A program made the position numbers and the translations under genes. The notes under the pieces were generated by a model. It had not been told where the DNA came from. It did not search any database and saw nothing but the letters and a program-made list of their open reading frames with translations. A stretch of 63,532 bases of DNA. It comes from Mesotaenium endlicherianum. Lineage: Eukaryota > Streptophyta > Zygnematophyceae > Zygnematales > Mesotaeniaceae. Positions 33,601 through 44,672 of the stretch are shown here, piece by piece; position 1 is the stretch's first letter; the number at the start of each line of letters is the position of its first letter. Location: contig WELA01012428.1 in assembly GCA_009602735.1 (NCBI GenBank), positions 146,453 to 209,984 on the forward strand. Reading direction: 5' to 3'.

Positions 33601-34451
33601 ACTAGCAAAAATACACATACTCCACAGTTAAAGCCAAAAGCCTACATGTAGAAAACATTTGTACATATAAAATAATATAATCAGCTGAAAGAAGGGAGTG
33701 GGAAGGAATTAACCGTGACTTACCAGCCATCGGAGCAAAGTACACATCCTGTGACTTTGAGGCTTGAGCTTCTCCATGAAGTGGCGAAGCTCAATATCAC
33801 AACCAGCTACTTACCATAAGAGGCACAATTGGCAGCATTGAAACTAATCCTATTGGCAGAAAATCACTTAGCAATGGCTTGATCAGCTAGGTCACAAAAC
33901 CCGGGCTTCCAAGCCTCAGGAAGATTTACCTGCCTAGAAGAGACTCTACCTCCAGCAGAACCTCCAGAGGAAGTGGAAGGGCCCTGATTACCATTCTTCT
34001 TCATTTCAGCTTCCAGGGCCAAAGCTTCCATGGTGCGCTTGTGACGAGCACGCTTCTGCATCAGCTTTTTTTGAGCAAGAGGAACCTTGTAGGATCTAGA
34101 TCTGTCTGCATCATTGCATTGTGCAGCAAAAAAAGCTTGGACTTTGGTTGGAACTTTAGGACAGCCCAAGATCTCTTGCCCCTGAATGCAATCCAAGTGA
34201 TACCTGATCCTATAAGCACCACCTAAGTTCTTACGCTCATAGTATTTACAGTCATTGCAAAAAGATCCGGGCGAGTCGACCTTTTCTACTTTGTGAACAT
34301 GATCATGCTCAGAAGTGGCAATGTCATCGGCCTTACGCTTGCCTATGTCAGCAGATGTAAGCCTTGACAAGCTGCCAGGTGAAAGAAATTCACACTCAGG
34401 CTCTTCATCAGTATGTGCAGAAGGAGTGTCTTCATTATCCATTTTTGCCAT
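30630..34451 (-). pseudogene. hAT-family transposase (BED-like finger, DUF659, hATC), decayed
   Basis: Proposed exons on the minus strand: from ATG 34451 to about 33860 (finger-like CNDCKYYERKNLGGAYRIRYHLDC, then Lys/Arg-rich), 33285-33083 (DUF659: RPIINFIVVTPMGEHVVKAV, HVLVICTDFAKACKNAG with its conserved Asp), 32325-32070 (YPQISWTECTAHGLDLMLEA) and 31558 to 30630 (dimerisation: SSCERNWSEYDFVHNKKRNR, LVMVHFNLRLLE). hAT transposases move DNA by cut-and-paste with 8-bp duplications. Introns have GT-AG borders. Lesions: TGA 33862-33864 just after AIAK (the frame continues plausibly beyond), TAG at 31244-31246, and a frameshift near 31060. Terminal inverted repeats were not identified, so the element limits are unknown. 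It is non-functional as read. Confidence 0.75.
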
Positions 34452-34806
34452 GACTGTTGAGATGGTTCTCCTTAAAAGAAAGGTGAGGACGAGTGTGTGC
34501 TAACGTAGCAATAATATACACGCGCAAAATTGAGACGAACTTGGGTCTTGGTTGGCATGACTTACTAGGTTCATCTTGATCTCACATTAGCGGAAGGCAA
34601 TTCCACTTATGCTTTGGCCACTCCGTGTGTGGAGTTCCTATTGGGCACAAAGAAGATAAGCAACGTAAAGTAGTACGTAATTGGTCACAAGCAGAAGAGC
34701 ACGCGAACCCGGCATACAAAAACGTAACACACAATTAGCATAGAGCGGGAAAGCAAAGTTGGTGCACAAAGACACCAATTGCTTTCCCGCTGTGAGCATT
34801 TCTTTT
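34452..34806. other. Non-coding, upstream of the hAT gene
   Basis: No gene is visible. The hAT promoter and possibly one terminal repeat would be here. Confidence 0.4.
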
Positions 34807-35468
34807 TGTGACTTCAAACAGGCTAAGGGCCGGCAAGGATGAGATATGAAGTGACGGAATGAAGAACAGTCGTTAAGCCGCAGGTTGCCGCCAAACACAC
34901 CCTGCACTTTGAATCTGTGTGTCGCGTTGAGTCAGCATTTTTGGGCGCAAGATTTGAAAATTTTGACAGCCATAAAAACGCATCGGATGCGAACGGTGTC
35001 GCACGCTTAAATTCTGACAACCGTTTTAATTGACCGACACTGGCGTACTTCGACGAATTCAGGCATATTATTCTCGACTTCACGTATCGTGCGGATCGCC
35101 TGTATGCCCATACGTGTGAGCCGTTTCCGGATTTCAAAACTAGGGTATGCCGGCTTGACCCAACACCGAGTGTCGCGACTACGACATGGAGAGTTGTACG
35201 CGTATTTGACAACGGCATCGGACGTAGTGTTCAACAGATGAGACAAAAGAGACATGCTTGCTCCGAGGTGGGGTACAAGTGGACTAAAATGCACATCGAC
35301 TCTGTGTCGGTACAGGAGACATAATTGTCGTACACTTGTCAAACAAGTTTTGGTGGGCATATTGGAGCTCATATGAGAGAGCCGAGTGGTCTTAACTCGT
35401 GACGCCAACTTACATGCCAACTTATGTGCTTGCTGACCCGTCCAAGCCCTGCAAATGACTGACATAGC
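34807..35468. repeat. 662-bp duplicated block, copy 1 (before the N)
   Basis: Apparently identical to 35470-36131; the copies are separated only by the N at 35469. The sequence has no convincing gene: minus-strand frames up to 187 codons occur but have no recognisable content. Confidence 0.95.
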
Positions 35469-35469
35469 N
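35469..35469. other. Assembly gap (single N) between identical blocks
   Basis: Contig ends overlapping by 662 bp appear to have been joined without merging, which produced a false tandem duplication. Confidence 0.9.
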
Positions 35470-36131
35470 TGTGACTTCAAACAGGCTAAGGGCCGGCAAG
35501 GATGAGATATGAAGTGACGGAATGAAGAACAGTCGTTAAGCCGCAGGTTGCCGCCAAACACACCCTGCACTTTGAATCTGTGTGTCGCGTTGAGTCAGCA
35601 TTTTTGGGCGCAAGATTTGAAAATTTTGACAGCCATAAAAACGCATCGGATGCGAACGGTGTCGCACGCTTAAATTCTGACAACCGTTTTAATTGACCGA
35701 CACTGGCGTACTTCGACGAATTCAGGCATATTATTCTCGACTTCACGTATCGTGCGGATCGCCTGTATGCCCATACGTGTGAGCCGTTTCCGGATTTCAA
35801 AACTAGGGTATGCCGGCTTGACCCAACACCGAGTGTCGCGACTACGACATGGAGAGTTGTACGCGTATTTGACAACGGCATCGGACGTAGTGTTCAACAG
35901 ATGAGACAAAAGAGACATGCTTGCTCCGAGGTGGGGTACAAGTGGACTAAAATGCACATCGACTCTGTGTCGGTACAGGAGACATAATTGTCGTACACTT
36001 GTCAAACAAGTTTTGGTGGGCATATTGGAGCTCATATGAGAGAGCCGAGTGGTCTTAACTCGTGACGCCAACTTACATGCCAACTTATGTGCTTGCTGAC
36101 CCGTCCAAGCCCTGCAAATGACTGACATAGC
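35470..36131. repeat. 662-bp duplicated block, copy 2 (after the N)
   Basis: Same sequence as 34807-35468, offset by 663 bp. Confidence 0.95.
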
Positions 36132-36369
36132 CAAATTCATGGCTGCATGGACGGACTCCTCCTCCCACAGGCTAGAGCGCGGTTGAGGCCGGGTGCAAGG
36201 GACAGGTCCAACAGACGAGCACGTGTGGTGAGCGTCAACTGTAGAAGCATTACTGCAGAAATTGGGTGCCAAACCACCATTGCCGCCCTGGTCCTCTTCA
36301 GCTGAGAGTGGAAGCCATCAATGCCCAATATGCACGTGTCCCAGGCCACAATTCGGAAGCAGGTGGCGA

Positions 36370-37370
36370 CGTGAGTGAGGAAGATGACGAGGTGGGAGGA
36401 GACGATGGGGGAGGTGCCGATGAGGCCAGAAGAGACGGCCATGGTGCGAGGGGAGGAGATGAGGAGGGGGGTGCAGATGAGAGGCGACGGCGACGGCAAC
36501 TGCGACTGCGACGGCGACGGAGAGGCGACAACAATGGCAACAAGGAAGGAGAAGAGGGGGAGGGCGTGGATGAGGCCAGAAGAGACGGCCATGGCACAAG
36601 AGGAGGAGGGGAGGGGGAGGGTGCAGATGAGGCCAGAAGCGACGGCCATGGCGAGGTGGGAGGAGAGGAGGGGGAGGGTGCGGATGAGGCTAGAAGAGAC
36701 GGCCATGGTGCGAGGGGAGGAGAGGAGAGCGAGGGTGTGGATGAGAGGCCACTGCAACGGGAACTGCGCCTGCGACGGCGACGGAGAGGCGACGGCGATG
36801 GCCACAGGGAAGGAGAAGAGGGGGAGGGCGCAGAGGAGGCCAGAAGAGACGGCCATGGCACAAGGGGAGGAGGGGAGGGGGAGGGTGCGGAGGAGGCCAG
36901 AAGCAACCGCCATGGCGAGGTGGGAGGAGAGGAGGGAGAGGGTGCGGATGAGGCAAGAAGAGACGGCCATGGTGCAAGAGGAGGAGAGGAGGAGGAGGGT
37001 GCGGATGAGAGGCGACGGCGACGGCAATCGCGACTGCGACGGCGACGGAGAGGCGACGACGATGGTAACAGGGAAGGGGAAGGCGACGGCAATCACGACA
37101 GGGAAGCAGAAGAGGGGAAGGGCGCGGGTGAGGCCCGAGGCGAGGGCAATGGCGAGGGGGAAGGAGAAGAGGGGGAGGGCGCAGGTGGGCCAGAGGCGAC
37201 GTCGATGGTGACAGGGAAGGAGAAGAGGGGGAAGGCACGGGTGGGGCCGGAAGCGACGACAATGGCGACAAAGAAGGAGAAGAGGGGGAGGGCGCGCGTG
37301 GGGCCAGAGGGGAAGAAGGGAGGGGACGGGAAGAGAGAGAGGAGGAGGAGGATGGGCGGGAGGCTCACGA
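36370..37370 (+). repeat. Purine-rich minisatellite, open in several frames
   Basis: Units of roughly 60-90 bp recur about a dozen times around the core GAGGCCAGAAGAGACGGCCA, followed by (G/C)A(A/T)GG and GGAGGA runs. A second motif, GCGACGGCGACGGCAA-type, appears every few units. Frames on both strands and in several phases stay open (up to 414 codons) because the repeat lacks stop triplets. On the plus strand it would encode an Asp/Glu/Gly/Arg-rich protein, and on the minus strand a Ser/Pro/Leu-rich one. I treat it as a VNTR rather than a gene. Short host-like frames on either side (36266 and 37440-37560) are unassigned. Confidence 0.85.
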
Positions 37371-37665
37371 GCCAGAGGCATTGTTGATAGAATGGAGCGG
37401 CCCAGATATATTTGGGCACTTTTGAAATGTCACAACCTTTGGCGATTACGTCATGGGGGAGCTGCTCAACCTCAATCCGCAGAGGGCGCAGGAAGTTATA
37501 TTCAAGTGGCGGCACCGCAGTGGGCTTTTTAGTAGCGACGAGGATGCATTCTGCCCGCCCACTGTTCTAGATGGGCATTCGCACAAGACTACAGGGCATG
37601 GATCTGAAAGGAGTGGCATTGGAGGCACGCGACAATGATGCCCGCGACGTCAACAATGACAACAG

Positions 37666-37966
37666 GCGAGAAGGGGCGCATCCAGAAAGGCAGCCTCCCC
37701 TAATCCTCTGGTTGAAGTCCATCACAACAAGTCTGAGTGCGGACCTCAAAGACAAGGTAATTGCAGCAAGCTGCCCGAGGATATGGTGAACGGTCAAACG
37801 ACAGGGGTGTACAGTTCTCCCTTCTACACCGAACACCCATCCTCTAAGGCATACAGCTGCCACACTCCAAACATTGGTACAGTGAAGCTAGGAGACTTCT
37901 TGCTGGTTCAACCCATCCCCCTTGGTAAGTAACATCGTCGCCTATCCGTTCAGCCCCTGACTTGTG

Positions 37967-38032
<66 letters not shown>

Positions 38033-40916
38033 ACTCTCAACCTGCGTGTATCCCGTTACGTGCTTTGTGACTTGCTCCATATGTGCTGGGTTGGTACTTG
38101 TATTTCACCCCACAGTTGTTGCACTTGTTTGTAGGGGCCGTGTCAGACGCTGACAATCCTCCCACGATGTGACGTACTTTGCAGATATAACCGTGGTGGG
38201 GCACATCATAATCGTGGTGCGCAAGATCATGTGGACAGACTCACGTAGCGCCGACTGCACGCCCATATTGCAGGGGCAACTGGTAATCCGACGTCGTCCA
38301 AGTGAGGGGGGGCGACACATAGGGGCCGTGTTGCTTACCCAGCATCTAGTGAAGGTTTCCGCGGAGCGGGTGGAGGGCAGGTGCGACGTGCGGACAGGAC
38401 CACTCACCGAGCGTATGGGCTTGGAGCGAGAGGGTGACATGTACCGCGTAGGGGGGATGCTGACCATGTGGTGCATTGACCGAATGGAGGAGGACGAAAG
38501 CGTGACAATGCCTCTACCTCAGGGGGCTCTCACGGAGGACGCAGGCCCTCAATCTCAAGTTCCTATCGTGAACCTCGTGATCAACGTGTTTGCGGACGAT
38601 GTTGGGGTGTACAATCGCAAACACAAGAGTGTGTGCGATTACTACTTGCGCTGTCAGAACTTAGACAGAAGCGTGCTACGCAACTCCACTAGCATCAGGG
38701 TTATATGCCTCAACGACGAGCAGGCAAAGGACAACAAGGCGATGCGCGTCCTCGTGCAACAAGATCTGAGGCGGCTGGAGCATGGGGTGCACATGTACGT
38801 TGCATCCTACCAACACGAGTGCTTGGTGAGGGTGAGAGCGATATTCTGTCAAGATATGCTCCAGCGATTGAAGAGCATGTGCCACAAGGGCATTCACTGT
38901 AGGAACCCTTGCCTAGTGTGCTACATCAACAGGGACGACCTGCGAAGGTCAACAGTGCCAGCTCACGTGAGAATGTGCACGAAGGTGGATGCAAGAAACT
39001 TCACACGGTCGGTGGAGCTCACAAACCCTCCTGGCGAGAAGTTATACATTGTCCAAAACGGGCTCGGAGACACAGGTGTGCAATGTCCCTTGGAGGAGCT
39101 GCGGTGTTGGGACAGGATCAACCAAATGAGTCCCGATCTCTTTCACCTCCTCTGCCTGGGCATCATCAAGCATCTGGCAAAGTACACATTTGAGGTGCTG
39201 CCGTGGAACGATGTGGAGAAGGCGTGGATAAGCGCAAGTGCGCTTCTCAGCTTGGATATGAGGGGGCGGGACAAGATCACCGACCCCGTTGGACACTACC
39301 TGAACTTCACGGGCATGGCCTCCCTTCCCCTAATGTCCATGATGACCCTGTTACTCAGGCCCCTGTGCCACCCGCGGGTTCGCTATGCCAGGGGCCGCTG
39401 GGGAACCTATCCTGTAGACCTCTTTCGGAAGCGAGTAACGAGTGCTGGCACTCTGGGTTTGTCGAGAAAAGCTGCTTCAACTGCTCGTAACAGAGGAGAT
39501 TTGCGAGGAAGAGATTGACGAGGCCAAGCAACAGGCCAGAGCGTTCCACTCGGCGTTCGTGGCATTGTGGCCCCCTGAAGCCCCCAATCCTGCTAGGAAT
39601 TGGAAGGAGAGGCTGAACGTCGCGTCGTACAACAAGCACTCGCTGCTGCACTAGGGCATGTTAATGCGCAAGATGGGGCCTCACAAGCACCTGTGGGCGC
39701 AAGAGTTTGAGGCGCAACACAAGGCGGTGAAGAGGGACGTTGGTTCCCTTAACATCAGGTGGTGCCAAAACGTGTCCAGGTGGCTTCTCATGATGTCCCT
39801 AAGAAGGCAACACCTCCAGGACTTGCTGAGGGGGAGCGGTTACGTGGTCTTGAGGGTCATGGACATGGCGGACCTGGTGGGACCTGGTGGTGGATGCCAT
39901 AAGGGACTACGAGTTCCTCTGTTGCTCGGTAACACGAACGTCGGCCTGGGTCGAGAAGACGAGGTAGGGGACGAGGAGAACGCACCACGGCACGTGATGG
40001 GGGACAGCGGGACCAACACCCCCTGCGAGATATGCAGCAACCGGCTATATAGATTCTACGGCGCCGTGCCCGGGATGTAAGTGCACATCCACTTATCCCA
40101 CACCTACTTCTTGACAGCAGGTCAGGAAATGTAAATTTTTTGTTTGCATTCATGTCTTGTAAATTGACGGGGCGTGTGCGATGACGGCGGCAGGTAGACC
40201 GGGGGACGCAAGAGGAAGAGCATTGAAAGCCTGTACAACATAAACGTCAACCCTCAGGACCTGCGCTCTAAGCTCATTGCGGTGTTTGGGTATGACGAGG
40301 ACAGCTCGGAGACCCAGGCTTGGCTGTGCAAGAGGGCCACCAAAGGAAAGGGCAAGTGAAAGACTCGGTGTCCGTGGCCAACGACGCCCTCAGCCAGGGC
40401 CCTGGGAGGGCAGAGGACCTGGCGTGGATAGGCCGCATAGTCACATTATACGTCCACCAGGTGGTCGTGGACGAAGCCTCCAACGCTGTTCGGGAGTACA
40501 TGTGGGCTGTGCTGGCACCTTACAACCGGCTTCCCATGCACGACAGACAAATACAGCATCCCGTGCTGAGGGCCACGTGCCAGAATGTCCTGGTGCCACT
40601 CAACTAGATCATGAGCCTTGTCCAGGTGGTGCACTTCTGCTGGCACAGGGAGGAAATCTCGCAGTTTGCGGCGGCAGAGAGGCAATTGACGCAACAGAAG
40701 GTGGTGGCGCTGCGCGCGACGGTCGGTCGTGAGGTTCAGCCTTGCGGCGTGGTCATGCGGTGTTGCCACGGCATGAGAGTTGAGGACTGCCTGGATCGTC
40801 GGTGTCGCTTGCTCCAAAAGTGCACAGCTTCGGAGGAGCACAACTGCAGACGAAATAAGCTGGATCTGCTGAACCACTTCCAACCACGGGCACCAAAGGT
40901 TGACCGCCTGTTGTAA
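37666..40916 (+). pseudogene. Tnp2/CACTA-like transposase gene, decayed
   Basis: Exon 37666-37924 (FYTEHPSSKAYSC..., KLGDFLLVQPIPL) joins in phase across a GT-AG intron to 38185 (gat codon split 1+2). The frame then runs to about 39460. It contains LVINVFADDVGVYNRKHKS, a CX2C-containing segment (CRNPCLVCYINRDDLR) and SPDLFHLLCLGIIKHLAKY. These resemble the DD and D..H..G...K blocks of Tnp2-type DDE transposases, which mobilise CACTA-like elements. The sequence continues with SYNKHSLLH, TAG 39652-39654, MLMRKMGPHKHLWAQEFEAQ, then later exons to 40916 (acceptor before 40198). Lesions: shifts near 39460, 39890 and 40355, plus TAGs at 39652 and 40605. A Plavaka- or KDZ-like origin is also possible. 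Terminal repeats were not found. Confidence 0.55.
37970..38038 (+). repeat. (CT)n microsatellite inside an intron
   Basis: About 65 bp of CT repeats between the 37924 donor and the 38185 acceptor of the transposase-like gene, where it could act as an extended pyrimidine tract. Confidence 0.95.
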
Positions 40917-41787
40917 CGTATGCTCCAACGCTAAGCTTGCAATTAGATGGTGCTGGTTGACTTTATGTTACAAGCTGAAGGCAGTTCAACAACCTTGTCA
41001 AATACCTCTTGCAATGTATATCAGACCGCTGTGGCAAGGAAGGGCACGACGGTATAGGAGGTGTTACAGCTTGGAGGGTGCAAGTCCTAGACCAAATCTT
41101 TTATTTATGTCACATAGCGCATTCTCTTCATGGATGTAGAAGATTGACAGTTGAGTTAAAGTGGGCATCAGAAGTCTGTCAGATGAAATGCAATCCACTT
41201 TCGTAATAAACAATGCATACCTATGCTCAAGCAGTCATGTGTGAATGATTGCATGAAGTACACATGAAAGGAAAAGCAACGCCGTAGCAACACCCACGCA
41301 TGCTTTGTTCTGTCAAGGACACAAATAGTGGTGGAAGTAAGAAGAAAATATTGACTTGTGAAAATGTGTATTAGCATGTGTTATCCTCCTTGACAAAGTT
41401 TCGCCGAAGCGGGAAGGCCGGAGCCACAAATCAATATACGTATAGCCTGTTGTAATGTACAACGATGTTGCCTATCGGGTGGCAACAATGTCATGAGGCT
41501 CCACCAAAGCTACGATCCAGAACAGTACTAGCATGCCAAATAAAAAGATAACCAGCACCTACCCCCTCTCCTGCAGCCTACAACGAGTATGACACTGCTC
41601 AACGTCGTCCACAATATCCACTTGGAGATCTGTCAAGGTGCGAGCGCGTGTCTCCTTGACCCTCACCCGGGTACTTGGCATCCGGTTCCCATTGATATGT
41701 TACGGTTGGAGAGGCGGGTGGCGGACACCGTAACTATCTACAGACAAAGCGATGAAAAATGAAGGCATCAGTGATAGCGATGAGGCT

Positions 41788-41848
<61 letters not shown>

Positions 41849-43264
41849 NTCTCTCTCTCTCTCTCTCTCTCTCTCTGCTTGTACCTCATAGTCCCAAACG
41901 CCCTCTCACAGCATGCATCATGCACTTCATAGAACCACACAAATGCATTTCATGCTAAGAGGCCGAAGACAAGTGGGACATCAACATCCTACTGCAACAT
42001 GGACGGAACACGTTCGTGTGCCTTATCGGACCTGGTGTGATGCGATGGGCCTCCATCATCGCCAACTCACACTCCTCCTTCACATCCCATGCCTCCATGC
42101 CCTCAATTTGGTCATCAAAAAGACCAGTTAGCCGTGACCGAATTGTACTGAACTCCCTGGCAATGTGACTTGCCTTCACGCCTCTTTGAGTCGCTGCCGA
42201 AATCTCGTACCGAGCTCATTATAAATACATTTCAAGATCGTCACAAGCCCTCTCCAGCACATGCCTTTCCCAAACGTTTGCCCTTTCCTCCGGCTGTTGC
42301 TCTTCACCGTGGGTCAGCGACAGGTGAGAACCTCTGGCCAAAGAATCGCGCGTTTTGTCCCGCCGTGGCATCTCTCGCGGTGAACCCGCTAGGTTAGAGT
42401 AACAGCGGCAGTTGTTTCCTCCCTTGCTCATTGAACTATATTTGCTCAACTGGCAAAACTCGCAAACTGAAAAGTGTGCGATGCTCACAGCAAGGAGTGA
42501 AACCACACAGAAGTGACTGTGCATCAATGGGCAGCCCGTGTTGACATCCTCCTAAATTGCATAATCCATTCATTCATTTCGCTGCCATCAGACTTTCTTA
42601 GCCACGGAGGATGATTTTCGTGAGGCATTCAGGTGCATATGCCCCCAAACTGAAGAAGCTTCCGCGTGTGGACAACAAAAGGTGTGTATAATTATCGTAC
42701 AAAGATCGGCGCCCCCCCACGACGCAATTGCGTACACAAGTACCGCCCCGTTGAAAAGGGTACGGATGTGTAGTGCTAGTAAGTGGAAACTGCCGCCTCC
42801 GATGCCGTCCACGGAGGATGTGTTGACCAATATTCCAGACAGCGACTTCCATGCAATTTCACACCCGAACAAGTTCGTCGTCCGTCACCAACTTGACGAA
42901 GGACGTGGAAACTTTGAAATCCAACGCATCGTTGCACACTGTTAACAGCAGTGCTGACGCCCCGAAATAGGCACTTGGTCAATCCTGCGATGAGCACACG
43001 GTGACAAGGAAACGGTATGGAGTAAGCCGGGTACGTCGTTGGAGGTGTTGACCTCGCAAAGACAGGTGCCCTAATTTTTGCACATTAGGTGAGGTAGAGG
43101 AGAATTGAGAGGTAGTGCAGCGGCCATGGCACCTCGAATGTCCAAATTCACCTCCCAGAACAAGGGTTTTGCAGGGTAGCAGTGTACTGAAATATTCCGT
43201 CCCTCATACGTCCACAAGAGCCCAAAAGGACGCCGAGTGCGGAGTGCAAGGCCAAAGAGGCGAC
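40917..43264. other. Mostly non-coding, with a CT microsatellite and one possible exon
   Basis: No complete gene is visible. Positions 41791-41876 are a CT microsatellite with an N. A plus-strand segment near 42602-42681 (EDDFREAFRCICPQTEEASA, followed by AAAG|GTGTGT) looks like an exon with a donor and may belong to the gene starting at 43265. Confidence 0.4.
41791..41876 (+). repeat. (CT)n microsatellite interrupted by an N (41849)
   Basis: About 86 bp of CT repeats. The N probably marks an unresolved repeat length. Confidence 0.95.
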
Positions 43265-43444
43265 ATGAGTATGCAAACGACTGCAGGGAGAGGCAGACGG
43301 AGCCGCATTCGTGACGTCAAAAATCCAAAAGGGGGAGGCACGGAAGCCACAAGCGATGGACAAGGAGAGGGTGCACGGGAAGACAGAACAGATGGTGTGG
43401 AGGTAGCAATTGACAGGAATGGAACTGTGAGACAAGCAGCCGAC

Positions 43445-43449
43445 CTGGG
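43445..43449. repeat. Target-site duplication CTGGG (left copy)
   Basis: Identical to 50951-50955, directly outside the right LTR. Confidence 0.95.
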
Positions 43450-44659
43450 TGTAATGAATCAATTCATTATTTATTTAATTAATTGCATATCTAAATATAA
43501 CACTAAATAAGTATTATGTCTATATACTCACATGTGCGAGTTCATCTAAATGAATGTATGTTGATGTCATGCGAGTTTACTTACTTTGTCGAAAAGGTCA
43601 ACAAGATGACTTTTGTACCATAGTGTAGTTTGCTAAGATTTATATATCAGTTATATATAGGATATACTATCAGTAGGTTGACATATAATAAGCTCGCTTG
43701 ATATTAGTCAATATACTTAGCTTCAGTACGCTGAGGATAGACATATTCATTTAGATTGTTCTTTGTAGATTGGCACATGTGACCGAAGTATACTGAAAGT
43801 CGGGAGGTCGATTGAAATTCGGTAAACGGATGTCCTACCAGTGTGGTTAACTCCTGGGTAGGTGGAGCCGTCGTCAGTCAACTGAACAGTTAGGACTTCA
43901 GTCAACCGACCAATTAATATGGTCGTTATACCTAGATCCGTGGGTCCCAACTTAACGGGTTTCCCACGAAATGGCGCACCTTGCGCCGTGGTCAACCAGG
44001 TGGTCACTAGGTATATAGCAAGCTGGGATCTCGTGGTCCCTCATTCTAGACTGTAGGCTTTACGGTCGGATTTCTACTTGCAAGTGATGTGTGCACTTTT
44101 TGGATTTGTTCTAATGACCAGCCTTCACGGAAATTGCCATGGTTGCTTCGTTTGCGCTTCAAATGGAGCGAACTAGAAATTTTCGGAAAGGTCTTGTCAA
44201 GATGCATCCGTTGCCGTTAAGGTTGCTCAATTTGGAGTAGTATTGACAAAGTTATGCCCTCTGACATTTCGGGGTCACACAGCGGACAGATTCCATGGTT
44301 TTTGCACCTAAGTCAGTGGGATGTGTTTGAGCTACTTTATGGTCATCTGAATGAGAGCGCCTTTGCTATTCAGTCCCCTGATGTTGTGTATGTGCTTACA
44401 CATGCTTGTATGCCTGGTAGGCAGGAGGTCATGAGTTTCTAATGGAGAAGCTCTAGTCCTCAAGCTCGCCTCTTTCTTATGCCTTGTATTCGCGTGCAAC
44501 TATGGCACACTACGATAAGTGAGTCAAGGGTTATAGATGAGTAAACAGAATTCATTATAAGCGCAAAGATCGCTCCCTGATTTCATACGCTTCCACCTAT
44601 CTCTGATTTTTTATTGATGCATGAAATATATTAATCTTGACTAAGCAAGATTCATTTCA
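43450..44659 (+). repeat. 5' LTR of the non-autonomous element
   Basis: Direct repeat of 49750-50950 with TG and CA ends. It contains an 8-bp stretch (CCATGGTT region, near 44295) missing from the other LTR. Confidence 0.95.
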
Positions 44660-44660
44660 G

Positions 44661-44672
44661 TGGTATCGGAGC
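44661..44672 (+). promoter_or_regulatory. Primer-binding site (initiator tRNA-Met type)
   Basis: TGGTATCGGAGC, one base after the LTR, with the same position-8 G as in the two coding elements. Confidence 0.88.

Noticed and set aside
34807..36131. A genuine segmental duplication
   Set aside because: Apparently identical copies abut a single N, so an unmerged contig overlap is simpler.
36137..37387. Long open frames on both strands (up to 414 codons)
   Set aside because: They coincide with the minisatellite and exist in several phases on both strands. The predicted proteins are pure low complexity.
41734..41958. Arg/Glu or Ser/Leu repeat frames
   Set aside because: Pure translation of the CT microsatellite (likewise at 23793-23987 and 37844-38153).
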